Made by a program: the position numbers and the translations under genes. Shown one piece after another: positions 56,636 through 64,000 of a DNA stretch of 64,000 nt. Source of the stretch: Paenibacillus paeoniae (GTDB taxonomy: Bacteria > Bacillota > Bacilli > Paenibacillales > Paenibacillaceae); assembly GCF_003388735.1 (NCBI RefSeq), contig NZ_QUBQ01000001.1, positions 2,480,001 through 2,544,000 of the forward strand, written 5' to 3'. Within the stretch, counting starts at the first letter, position 1; each line of letters opens with the position of its first letter. The notes beneath the pieces were generated by a model that had not been told where the DNA came from, did no database searches, and saw nothing but the letters and a program-made list of their open reading frames with translations.

Positions 56636-56662
56636 AAGAACCCGCCTTATTGGCGAGCTCTT
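56636..56662 (-). terminator. Terminator after the FusB/FBP-like gene
   Basis: On the minus strand AAGAGCTCGCC-AATAA-GGCGGGTTCTT (two mismatched or wobble pairs) is followed by TGTTTTTC. It lies about 110 nt downstream of the stop at 56771. Confidence 0.6.
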
Positions 56663-56664
56663 GG

Positions 56665-56712
56665 TCTTGCTTGTAGTCTTGCTTGTAGTCTTCCTTGTAG
56701 CCTTGCTTATGG
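56665..56712. repeat. Four tandem copies of a 12-bp unit
   Basis: TCTTGCTTGTAG occurs twice (56665-56688), then TCTTCCTTGTAG (56689-56700) and a diverged CCTTGCTTATGG (56701-56712). It lies in the 3' untranslated region of the FusB-like gene. One minus-strand frame would read YKQD repeats, but no start or ribosome site supports translation. Confidence 0.6.
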
Positions 56713-56770
56713 CCGTTTCGATCACAATTGCCTTCCCTATCGGGAGACATACGAGCGACTCGGTCTCCGA

Positions 56771-57469
56771 TTACACGAGTCCCGTTACTGCACGTACATA
56801 GTTCTCCAAAACTGTCACATCGCGAATGTTGCGATTGCATGCTTCGCTGTCGACACATAAATAGTTGCCGATCGCTTTATAATAATCCGGCGATGCGTTT
56901 GCCGGCTTGACTTTGGTGACCGCAGTAAACAACGCAAGCTCTTCATGCCGGTTGCACAGGAAGCACACGCCTTTCCTTGAAGGCGTGAATCTACCCTCCA
57001 ACCCAACGAATTGATCATCCAGATGATAGATAAGGAACATCCTGCCCGTTCCTACATCAAGCCATCCCAAATACGTGACGTTGCGATAGTCGATGGCAGC
57101 CAGATCCGGCAGCTTCATCTTCTTAACTTTGGGAAACAGCTTGGCCACTTGCTTCCCAGTCACTTGCGGGAAGCCTGTCCTGTAAGGCTCCAGCGATTGC
57201 AGATAGTGCTGAAATTGCTCCGCCGTATGCAGCCCTGACAGCTGGTTCAGCAATTGCTGGTGAAGTTCCGAGGCATTCGGTAAAGCTTCCAATATATTGG
57301 ACTGGGCGCTATATCTCACTGATTCGACAACTCGTTTATCCGACACAGTTGCACAGGCTTGCTGCAGCAACTCCACTTGCTTGATGATCAAATTATAGTG
57401 ATGGTTTCTAATAAATGGTGTATTCAAGGCTTTCAGCTCCTTATTTTTAGTAGAGAAAAATAAGCGCAA
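56771..57469 (-). CDS. FusB/FusC (FBP)-family EF-G-binding protein
   Basis: A 232-residue protein with the two-part layout of the FusB family: a helical N-terminal region and a C-terminal treble-clef zinc finger built from CFLCNRHEELALFTAV and the later CVDSEACNRNI. Known family members bind elongation factor G and free it from stalled or fusidic-acid-bound ribosomes, giving resistance. Chromosomal Bacillus/Paenibacillus homologues may have a general role. It stands alone with its own terminator. Confidence 0.85.
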   Translation of the reverse strand: MRLFFSTKNKELKALNTPFIRNHHYNLIIKQVELLQQACATVSDKRVVESVRYSAQSNILEALPNASELHQQLLNQLSGLHTAEQFQHYLQSLEPYRTGFPQVTGKQVAKLFPKVKKMKLPDLAAIDYRNVTYLGWLDVGTGRMFLIYHLDDQFVGLEGRFTPSRKGVCFLCNRHEELALFTAVTKVKPANASPDYYKAIGNYLCVDSEACNRNIRDVTVLENYVRAVTGLV

Positions 57470-57687
57470 AGCCCTTTATTAGAAACGATAAATTATCGTT
57501 CAGGCGAACAAAAATGATGTTTCGCCCATGCAAAGTATCGCCCCTAATTCGTGGCTTTGCATGAGCCGTCTCGAGTCCCGACAAATTGATTTGCCATATG
57601 TGCCACCCCCATTACTGACCTATATTATACCTGATGGGGAGCGACGGCACTATGCCGAAAACCATTATACCTAATTTTCACACATGG

Positions 57688-58599
57688 TCATGGAATCGTA
57701 ATGATGATATTGCCCTTCTTCCGGCCGCTCTCCACATAGCGGTACGCATCAACAATTTGCTCCATTGCATAACGACGATCAATGACTGGCTTTAACGCGC
57801 CCTTCTCCATTAACTCCTTCAAAACATACATATCCTCACGGCGTTCGACCACCACGCCTTGCCCTTCTACTGTTAAATATCGGCCACCTGGCGCAAGCGC
57901 CTCGGTACAGTCGGATTTTGTGCTTTTTCCAACCGCATCAAATACAATGTCATAACGCTCTGCCCGTTTCCAGAAATCTTCCTTCGTATAATCGATCACA
58001 TGATCCGCGCCCAGCGACCTCACCAATTCAGCATTCGCGGAGCTGCACACCGCAGTCACTTCCGCCCCGCTGTACTTGGCAATTTGAATCGCGGCTGTTC
58101 CGACCGCGCCTGATGCACCATAGATGAGTACTTTATATCCCCGTTGCAAGTTTCCTTTTCTGAAAAAATGCAAGGTAGTGGTGCCTCCAAAAGGGACCGC
58201 AGCTGCCTCCTCATATGAGACATTGTCCGGCATCGGCGCGACCAGACTATTTTCGGGGAGGCACGCATATTCGGCATGTCCTCCAAACCGCATGCCAGTT
58301 AACGCAAATACGCGGTCACCCTTCTTAAACCGGGTTACATCCTGACCAACCGATTCAACCTCCCCCGCCAGCTCGACACCAAGAATCGGCTGCCGCGGCT
58401 TGAATATGCCGAGGAACAAACGCATCGGAATCCAGAAGGATAACGGGCTATTGAAGGCTCGAACTCTGCAATCCCCGGTCGTAACCGTCGTCGCATGAAC
58501 TCTGACCCGGATCTCATTTTTTTTGGGAATCGGCATAGCTACCTCTTGGAGCTGCACTACTTCAGGCGCACCGTACTTCGGACATATGATCGCTTTCAT
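57688..58599 (-). CDS. Quinone-oxidoreductase-like MDR (zinc-independent alcohol dehydrogenase family)
   Basis: A protein of about 303 residues. The start is taken at the ATG 58599, which has AGGAGG 8 nt upstream. The N-terminal catalytic domain begins MKAIICPKYGAPEVVQLQEV and the Rossmann part has YGASGAVGTAAIQIAK for NAD(P)H binding and GADHVIDY. The zinc-ligand cysteines of true ADHs are not present in the expected places, so it is more like quinone oxidoreductase. It lies 115 nt downstream of the MalT-type regulator, in the same direction, and could be its target. Confidence 0.88.
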   Translation of the reverse strand: MKAIICPKYGAPEVVQLQEVAMPIPKKNEIRVRVHATTVTTGDCRVRAFNSPLSFWIPMRLFLGIFKPRQPILGVELAGEVESVGQDVTRFKKGDRVFALTGMRFGGHAEYACLPENSLVAPMPDNVSYEEAAAVPFGGTTTLHFFRKGNLQRGYKVLIYGASGAVGTAAIQIAKYSGAEVTAVCSSANAELVRSLGADHVIDYTKEDFWKRAERYDIVFDAVGKSTKSDCTEALAPGGRYLTVEGQGVVVERREDMYVLKELMEKGALKPVIDRRYAMEQIVDAYRYVESGRKKGNIIITIP

Positions 58600-58714
58600 C
58601 TGCACTTCCTCCTAATGACCATCTGTCATAAGTATAGCGTCTGATGAAGTGCTGCTTATAGATACTAAAGTATGGTTCTCTAGCAAACTGTACAATCTGT
58701 GTTGCCGGAGAAAC

Positions 58715-61381
58715 CTACAGCAGTCCCAACTCGCGTGCACGCGCCACGGCCTCTGTCCTTCGGCTGACCTGCAGCTTATCAAAGATGATCCGGTTATGTC
58801 CCTTGACCGTGCTTAGTGCAAGAAACAGCCTGGAAGCAATGTCCGTATTGGACAATCCTTCAGCAATGAGCCGCAGCACCTCCAGCTCCCGGCTGCTTAG
58901 CGCTTCCACAAGCGTCGGTTTACCAGAGGGGCTTGCTTTATGACGATCCTGGAGGTTTTGCCCATGTGGTGTCGACACATTGAACTGGTCCAGCAGATTT
59001 CGGATATAACCTGATAACACCCCACTCTTCTTCGCTTCAAGCAACAGCCTCTCCATAGTTTGCCCTAAATCCAGAAACAACCGGGTAAAACCTTCGTTTT
59101 CCGCATCAGCTAGCGCTTGGAGCAACAGGTTGACTGCTTCATCCTTGTGGCCATGCGCATATAAGGCTGTCGCTTGAATCACTTTTACTTGGAGTCGCTC
59201 CCCCGCCAGGCCCCTCTCTTCCGCCCCTTCACGCAGCACTACCAGAATGCCAAGTGCCTTAGAGACATCCCCTTGCGCGAGATTCGCTCGGGCCAAGCTA
59301 ATGGATGGCTCATGCGGTTGGAGCAGCAGGGCGGCTTGTGCCGGCTGATGTTGGCTAAGCAGCAAGGAGGTGCGCACAGCTGCCACCTCTTGCATTTGAT
59401 ACGTAAACTGATGATCCCTCGCATGCTGCTCAGCTCGAGTCCATAGAGTTGATGCGCTCTCAACATCATTCTGAGCAAGCTTCACCCGAGCAAGAGCCAG
59501 CTCACAAGCAACGATTCGATCGGTTTGCTGGAGCAGCGGCGCTAGTCGAATTGCTTTCTCCGCATGTTTCTCAGCGGCCGCCAAATCATTCCACTCGTAA
59601 TTAATTTTCGCTAAGCCTAAATGAGCCTCGCAAGCAATCGGCAGAGGGGGATCACCCGCAAGCTCCAGTACGCGACGATACCAATCCGCAGCAGCATGTA
59701 ACATATTATCCGACTGACGGACTGCCCCAAGGCCGAGCATAGACATCATGGTGATCATCCCATGTCCAATGGACTGGCTGACTGCCATTGCCTCCGAATA
59801 TGCCTTGCCTGCAGAAACAGGATCCCCTTGAAGCTGATAGGCATAGCCAAGCGCCCAAGTTGTCGCTGTTCGAACCGCTCGATTGCCAATAGGCAAATGA
59901 TGGAGCGCCCGCCTCGACTCGGACATAATCGTCTCTGCGTCATGCCGACTTACAGCCAGCGTAGCCCGGATGGATGCGGCATGTCCGATCACTTCCGACG
60001 TCTCCTCATCTTGCGGCATGTTCTGCAGCGCCATCTCGGCAGCTTCCAGATGGTGTACGGCCTCACTCAGCTGACCAGACAGCAATTGCACAGAAGCATA
60101 CATTACCCGTAACGAAGGTCTCACATCCAACTCTCTTGTCGGCAATGAGTCTAACCAAGTCTGCACCGGTGCAAGCGCACCGCGGAAGAACAGGGGCATT
60201 CCACCTCCTTCCACTAAGCGCGCTGCCTCATTTACATTGCCGGTTTCAGTCGCATGCTGGAAGGCTTCCAGTTCCAAACCATTCTCCTCATACCAATGAC
60301 TTGCACACATATGCAAGTCAGCCCCAAGCTGCTTGCTCTCTTCCGCTTGCAGCCGCTGCCTAAGCAAACCGGCAAACAGATGATGATAACGGAACCATCC
60401 TCTCTCTGCATCCAGAGGTACGATGAAAAGATTGGAACGCTCAAGCTGTTCCAGCATCGCTTGACCGGTAATTTCGAGAGACGGCTCTACCTCCAGCCGC
60501 ATCAACGCCTCACAGAGTGGTCCGCACATCCGATCAAGGATTGACGTACGGAGCAGGAATGTACGAACACCAGGCGATTGCTGCTTCAGCACTTCCTCAG
60601 CTAAATAGTCGAGGACAAAGGGATGTCTTTCGTTAAAGGGATGAGTGGCTCGAGTAAGATGTTGTCCACCCTTCATCGATAGGGCAGCTAATTGCAAGCC
60701 TGCAATCCATCCTTCCGTCTGAGCTTCCAGCAGCTTCATTCCATCCCTCTCCAGCTTCAGACCCATGACCCGGCTCATAAACTCTGCGGCTTCGTCCGGA
60801 AGAAAACACAAGTCCTCCGTTCGTACCTCCGTCAATTGATCTCTAGCACGTAGTCGGGACAAGGGTAGCTCGGGATCCACGCGGGTCGTCATCACGAGGT
60901 GCAGTCGAGACGGCAGGCGCTCCAATAGAAATTCAACAGCGCTCATCACTTGCGGGGACTCGATAACATGATAATCGTCCAGCACGAGAACGTATGGCTC
61001 CGTAAGCGTGTCAGCCACTTCATTGAGAATATGGGAGAGCATCCATTCGATGGGGGGAGGCTGCGAAGCTTGAGTTTGCAGCGCAACAAACACGCCTTCC
61101 CCCAAACCCGGCGCCATGGTTCGAAGTGCGGCAAGCAGGTAGGAGAGAAAACGTGCAGGATCATTGTCACCCTCATCCAGAGACAGCCAGGCGGACCGCA
61201 GATTGCTGCCGGTCAGCCATTCGCTGACCAGCGTGGTTTTGCCATATCCGGCAGGTGCGGAGATAAGGGTAAGCTTGCGGCGAAGCCCTTGATGGAGCAG
61301 CTCCGTCAGACGGGAACGTGGAACATAGCCGCTCCGAGGCGGCGGGATATATAATTTCGTGGACAATATAGGCATGTTCAT
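58715..61381 (-). CDS. MalT-type LuxR family transcriptional regulator
   Basis: An 888-residue STAND ATPase regulator. Near the N-terminus ISAPAGYGKTTLVSEW is the P-loop, and VLVLDDYHVIESP serves as Walker B. A long TPR-like helical region (about 350-780) follows, then a LuxR-type helix-turn-helix (about 820-885, LSSRELEVLRLIAEGLSNTDIA). This matches MalT in size and order. An effector probably binds the TPR region. The start ATG at 61381 is near the likely promoter; no specific motif was identified. Confidence 0.92.
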   Translation of the reverse strand: MNMPILSTKLYIPPPRSGYVPRSRLTELLHQGLRRKLTLISAPAGYGKTTLVSEWLTGSNLRSAWLSLDEGDNDPARFLSYLLAALRTMAPGLGEGVFVALQTQASQPPPIEWMLSHILNEVADTLTEPYVLVLDDYHVIESPQVMSAVEFLLERLPSRLHLVMTTRVDPELPLSRLRARDQLTEVRTEDLCFLPDEAAEFMSRVMGLKLERDGMKLLEAQTEGWIAGLQLAALSMKGGQHLTRATHPFNERHPFVLDYLAEEVLKQQSPGVRTFLLRTSILDRMCGPLCEALMRLEVEPSLEITGQAMLEQLERSNLFIVPLDAERGWFRYHHLFAGLLRQRLQAEESKQLGADLHMCASHWYEENGLELEAFQHATETGNVNEAARLVEGGGMPLFFRGALAPVQTWLDSLPTRELDVRPSLRVMYASVQLLSGQLSEAVHHLEAAEMALQNMPQDEETSEVIGHAASIRATLAVSRHDAETIMSESRRALHHLPIGNRAVRTATTWALGYAYQLQGDPVSAGKAYSEAMAVSQSIGHGMITMMSMLGLGAVRQSDNMLHAAADWYRRVLELAGDPPLPIACEAHLGLAKINYEWNDLAAAEKHAEKAIRLAPLLQQTDRIVACELALARVKLAQNDVESASTLWTRAEQHARDHQFTYQMQEVAAVRTSLLLSQHQPAQAALLLQPHEPSISLARANLAQGDVSKALGILVVLREGAEERGLAGERLQVKVIQATALYAHGHKDEAVNLLLQALADAENEGFTRLFLDLGQTMERLLLEAKKSGVLSGYIRNLLDQFNVSTPHGQNLQDRHKASPSGKPTLVEALSSRELEVLRLIAEGLSNTDIASRLFLALSTVKGHNRIIFDKLQVSRRTEAVARARELGLL

Positions 61382-61475
61382 GTAGCCAGTATAATAATAC
61401 CCCTCATGCCAGTCAACCGAGATATTCTACTGCACTACAGGCACCTATTCTAAATGGTCGCTCATAGCCGCAACG

Positions 61476-62051
61476 TTAATTGGTACTGTTCTGCTCCTCA
61501 TTTAAGCTTTGCAAATAAAGCTTGTATTCTTCCGTAAACTCCAGGGCCTGTTCGAAAGATGCAGATTTCTGGGATAACACCCGAACGACCTCCTCTTTCC
61601 CAGTCACAGACAAAGCTAATATTCCTGGCCTGCGGGGCAGACGGAACTGCGTATGATCATGAAATATTTGCAACACGATCGTACCCAGCGGCGAACCGTC
61701 CCCGTCATGAATTGCACTCCACATCCAGCGTTGCTGATCCGACTCGTCCTCATTGCCCCATTCACGAGAAATATCGAAATCGCCCGGCAATCGAGGTGAA
61801 GGCTGCAATCCGTTGCCCTTCATCTCCTTGTGAACAGGACCGAGCAATAGGTTCAAATACGTGCCATATGCCATATCGCCCGCCTCCTCATACGCACGTT
61901 GAAGCTTATCTGCATGATTCTGCAGGGTATCCCTCCAATTGGATTCGATATGAGCATCGATATATCGCCCCAGTGTCTCGATGACGCTCTCCGAGCGATT
62001 AGCAAGCGATGCTTGAAGCAGCCCCTCGTATTTATTCATGGTTCCATCCAC
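61476..62051 (-). CDS. Uncharacterised 191-residue protein
   Basis: I do not recognise a family. The sequence appears to be cytosolic, alpha/beta mixed, with charged helices at both ends (MNKYEGLLQASLANRSESVIE near the start) and a central WMWSAIHDGDGSPLGTIVLQIF that may be a strand pair. The start could be 62051 or the ATG at 62039. No coupled neighbours: 94 nt separate it from the MalT-type gene. Confidence 0.65.
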   Translation of the reverse strand: MDGTMNKYEGLLQASLANRSESVIETLGRYIDAHIESNWRDTLQNHADKLQRAYEEAGDMAYGTYLNLLLGPVHKEMKGNGLQPSPRLPGDFDISREWGNEDESDQQRWMWSAIHDGDGSPLGTIVLQIFHDHTQFRLPRRPGILALSVTGKEEVVRVLSQKSASFEQALEFTEEYKLYLQSLNEEQNSTN

Positions 62052-62356
62052 CCTTTATCCTGAAATAGTAAAGCTTCTTTCAGTGTACTTCATTCATGCA
62101 AATGATAAAGTTAGTAGGAGCAATGAGATGATTCATCCCCTGTTGGCGAGAGAAATCCGTCAAGTACTTTAAGGTATTTATAGAAACTTATGAGCAGTGT
62201 GCAGCCTCTTGCAAGCCGGGAAACGGATATTGTTTCTAAGGGATAGGCAGCATATTGCGAAGAAGGGGAAGTGAATAACTGACTAATGTGGAACCACCAT
62301 TATGAAGCCGCGTAATAACGTTTAGCAATTGACTTGAATTCCAGGAGGAATTACGT
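62052..62356. other. Intergenic region, no gene seen
   Basis: About 300 nt between divergent genes. The YbjQ-like gene has AGGAGGAA before its ATG. No strong SigA promoter, repeat or hairpin could be recognised. Confidence 0.3.
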
Positions 62357-62668
62357 ATGATATTGACCACAACGTCCACGATTGAAGGCATGCCCGTAAG
62401 AAATTATGTAGGGATTGTAACCGGAGAAGTTATTATGGGAGCGAACGTGTTCAGAGACTTTATGGCATCCATTACCGACATTGTCGGAGGCCGTTCTGGA
62501 GCCTATGAGAGCAAGCTTCAAGAGGCAAGAGACGCAGCATTCTCTGAAATGTGTCATAAAGCTTCGCGAATGGGCGCCAACGCCATCATCGGAGTAGACA
62601 TCGACTATGAAGTAATTCGCGATGGTATGCTTATGGTTGCCGTTAGCGGGACGGCAGTTAACGTATAG
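62357..62668 (+). CDS. YbjQ/UPF0145 family protein
   Basis: A 103-residue protein covering the whole YbjQ fold. [19 protein letters not shown] near the start, [29 protein letters not shown] in the middle and VSGTAVNV at the end are typical. The family is proposed to bind heavy metals or form pentamers, but a precise function is unknown. A strong AGGAGG precedes the ATG, and a perfect hairpin terminator follows. Confidence 0.92.
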   Translation: MILTTTSTIEGMPVRNYVGIVTGEVIMGANVFRDFMASITDIVGGRSGAYESKLQEARDAAFSEMCHKASRMGANAIIGVDIDYEVIRDGMLMVAVSGTAVNV

Positions 62669-62706
62669 CACCTCGCCCGTGCCAGATCCCCTCGTAACAA
62701 AAGCAT

Positions 62707-62750
62707 AATGCAAGAGAGCCGTTCGAGTATTCGAACAGCCCTCTTGCATT
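62707..62750. terminator. Terminator after the YbjQ-like gene
   Basis: AATGCAAGAG/CTCTTGCATT and GTTCGA/TCGAAC form a long stem with one internal mismatch. It separates the YbjQ gene from a minus-strand reading-frame remnant. Confidence 0.7.
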
Positions 62751-62760
62751 CAATATTCAT

Positions 62761-62889
62761 TCAACCGATGCACCATCTGAACTGATAATCCGGGTCCTCC
62801 GTGATAATAAAATAAGGAGCGCTTGGCAGCTCTCCCTCAGCGGCAAAAACGAACCCATCTTTGAAAGGATAGGTGTGTACTACATCGGC
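62761..62889 (-). pseudogene. C-terminal protein fragment without a start
   Basis: A minus-strand frame reads VHTYPFKDGFVFAAEGE...ITEDPDYQFRWCIG before a TGA at 62761-62763. It is coherent and protein-like but opens right after a TGA, has no start codon, and overlaps the last codons of the SRPBCC gene. It looks like a remnant of a deleted gene. The family is not recognised. Confidence 0.35.
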
Positions 62890-63494
62890 TCATCCTGCAG
62901 CCTCCTTGTCAGTTCGTTCAGCTTTTCCTCCCAGTGGCGCCTCATAACTTCTCTTACATAAATGTCATCCAGCATCTCCTGATGGATCGCCACCGTTGTT
63001 TTATCTCCTTTGGCAGACAGCACATACATTTGCAGACGCGAGGGGTTGTCCCATTCCGGGCGCTGCCAGGTCAGCCGCAGCTTATGATAAGGCTTCACGA
63101 CAGTGAGCTTGCCGAATAGGCCTTCCTTGGACTGATAGACCTCTCCCTTTTGCAATATAAATGACGAAACGTCCCCAGCCCACAGTTTTAATCCTTCCTG
63201 CGATACGAGGTAATCCCAGACCCGCTCTTTCGAAGCCGCTATTGTCTTTCTAACGCCAATCTGCACACCAGCATCCTTCGTGACGCCTACCGGTATCCGC
63301 CCCAGCACCTGCCCATACATGACAGCGAGCCATTCGCTCCATTGTTCCGAAGCCTCATATTGCTCACCAATATGTGCTGCAATCCCCTCATGCGACCACT
63401 GAGGATCCACGGACTGCTGAAGTCTGATCACCCACTCTTCCCATGTACTTCCCGTTGCTTGCATAACTTCTTGTCTGAAAATAGAACCTGGCAT
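62880..63494 (-). CDS. SRPBCC/AHSA1-like protein with DUF4287-type N-terminus
   Basis: A protein of 204 residues from the ATG at 63494 (AGGAGGG upstream); the frame continues to 63542 without support. The N-terminal helical region (TGSTWEEWVIRLQQSV) resembles DUF4287. The C-terminal part (about 75-200, IGVRKTIAASKERVWDYLVSQEGLKLWAG) is an Aha1/SRPBCC hydrophobic-cavity fold. It may bind a small hydrophobic ligand. A WYL regulator gene starts upstream in the same direction, as often seen for such pairs. Confidence 0.85.
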   Translation of the reverse strand: MPGSIFRQEVMQATGSTWEEWVIRLQQSVDPQWSHEGIAAHIGEQYEASEQWSEWLAVMYGQVLGRIPVGVTKDAGVQIGVRKTIAASKERVWDYLVSQEGLKLWAGDVSSFILQKGEVYQSKEGLFGKLTVVKPYHKLRLTWQRPEWDNPSRLQMYVLSAKGDKTTVAIHQEMLDDIYVREVMRRHWEEKLNELTRRLQDEPM

Positions 63495-63568
63495 CTGGTT
63501 CCCTCCTGACGATTGATAGGCCTCATTATAATATACAAACACTGACAGAGAAGGTCAGTATTTATATT

Positions 63569-64000
63569 TCAGGATCGATAATAATGAAGCAGTTCCTCGG
63601 TAATGTCAATCATATGACTTCTCAGCTCCTCCGGCTCGACAACCCGCAGCTTCCCGCCAAACGATAAGAGATAATGGGCGATCCCCGTATAGAGCGTCAG
63701 CTCGTCCACTCGGAACCGAGCATGATGCGGGGATCGCTCGACGAGTGCGTGACTAAGCAGCCAATGACCGCATAAATCATCCAATGCCTGAGGCGCCCCC
63801 TGAATCAGCACGGAGACCGTTGAGTCCCCGGAGCCTGCTCCCGCTTCTTCAAGCAGGCTCCCAAGCAAAAACTTACGCGCAGAGAAAGCTGCAGGACGTT
63901 CAAAACGAGCTGCGGTATCCGTCATCCCTATGATCCGATCTACACGGAAGCTTCTAATGTCGGCTCGCAGGTGACAATACCCAACGACATACCAATTGGC
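63569..64000 (-). CDS. WYL-domain transcriptional regulator (YafY-like), partial at right edge
   Basis: The frame is open from the right window edge to the stop at 63569, 144 codons. The visible part begins NWYVVGYCHLRADIRSFRVDRI, the signature W-Y-V of the WYL domain, and continues into the C-terminal WCX-like extension (FGGKLRVVEPEELRSHMID). The N-terminal helix-turn-helix lies beyond the window. Such proteins bind a ligand and regulate nearby genes; the SRPBCC gene 75 nt downstream is a likely target. Confidence 0.88.
   Translation of the reverse strand, partial: ANWYVVGYCHLRADIRSFRVDRIIGMTDTAARFERPAAFSARKFLLGSLLEEAGAGSGDSTVSVLIQGAPQALDDLCGHWLLSHALVERSPHHARFRVDELTLYTGIAHYLLSFGGKLRVVEPEELRSHMIDITEELLHYYRS

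Noticed and set aside
56665-56712. CRISPR array
   Set aside because: The 12-bp tandem units have no spacers and no cas genes occur in the window.
56625-56858. A 77-codon frame with YKQD repeats
   Set aside because: It overlaps the end of the FusB-like gene in another frame, runs through the terminator and has no start signal.

Overview
The window most resembles a Paenibacillus-type Bacillota chromosome. This is inferred from strong AGGAGG ribosome binding sites, frequent GTG/TTG starts, a MalT-type LuxR regulator, an LCP protein, a FusB/FBP-type protein, a YbjQ family protein, a subtilase with a starch-binding-like tail and a large hybrid NRPS/PKS cluster. No rRNA, intact tRNA or CRISPR array was seen.

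Positions 1-22620 (minus strand) hold a near-continuous biosynthetic operon read right to left. It begins at a promoter near 22591-22620 and runs through a leader of about 440 nt. The genes in order are: NRPS (C-A-PCP-E, predicted D-Asn); MGT-type glycosyltransferase; an S12 serine peptidase fused to an ABC exporter; a second NRPS module with a truncated condensation-like tail; a trans-acting acyltransferase; an AT-less PKS (KS-KR-ACP); a second AT-less PKS (KS-ACP) ending in a BtrH-like acyltransferase domain; a stand-alone ACP; and a radical SAM enzyme that runs off the left edge. Acyl-D-Asn loading, epimerisation and a D-Asn peptidase/exporter are the hallmarks of prodrug-activated antibiotics (the colibactin, xenocoumacin and zwittermicin strategy). 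Here this appears combined with a butirosin-like chain-release chemistry. I consider this the most interesting system in the window.

Positions 23000-26230 hold small housekeeping-like genes: a phosphodiesterase, a VOC protein and a two-gene ABC-2 transporter.

Positions 26268-41967 hold a second multi-gene system on the minus strand: a secreted vWA protein, a large tubulin/FtsZ-like GTPase, a 790-residue unknown, a membrane vWA protein, a 216-residue unknown, a zinc-ribbon P-loop GTPase, a GAP1-like partner and an SDR whose catalytic Tyr is Phe. A divergent plus-strand pair (a 50-residue membrane peptide and a zinc-ribbon membrane protein) faces it. It looks like a GTPase/vWA/tubulin apparatus of the kind seen in computational surveys of bacterial conflict systems.

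Positions 42000-43050 are decayed DNA with a YwqG-like remnant. Positions 43057-48794 (minus) encode a small secreted protein, a lipoprotein, an ABC ATPase and two ABC-2 type permease-like proteins, one of them fused to an extracytoplasmic domain; this is a candidate secreted-peptide locus. Positions 49109-50901 carry an LCP protein and an orphan winged-helix regulator. A decayed IS256-type element with recognisable terminal inverted repeats follows at 51070-52141. From 52253 to the right edge lie a secreted subtilase, secreted and lipoprotein genes, a FusB-like protein, a quinone-oxidoreductase-like MDR with an upstream MalT-type regulator, a YbjQ protein, an SRPBCC protein and a WYL regulator cut by the right edge.
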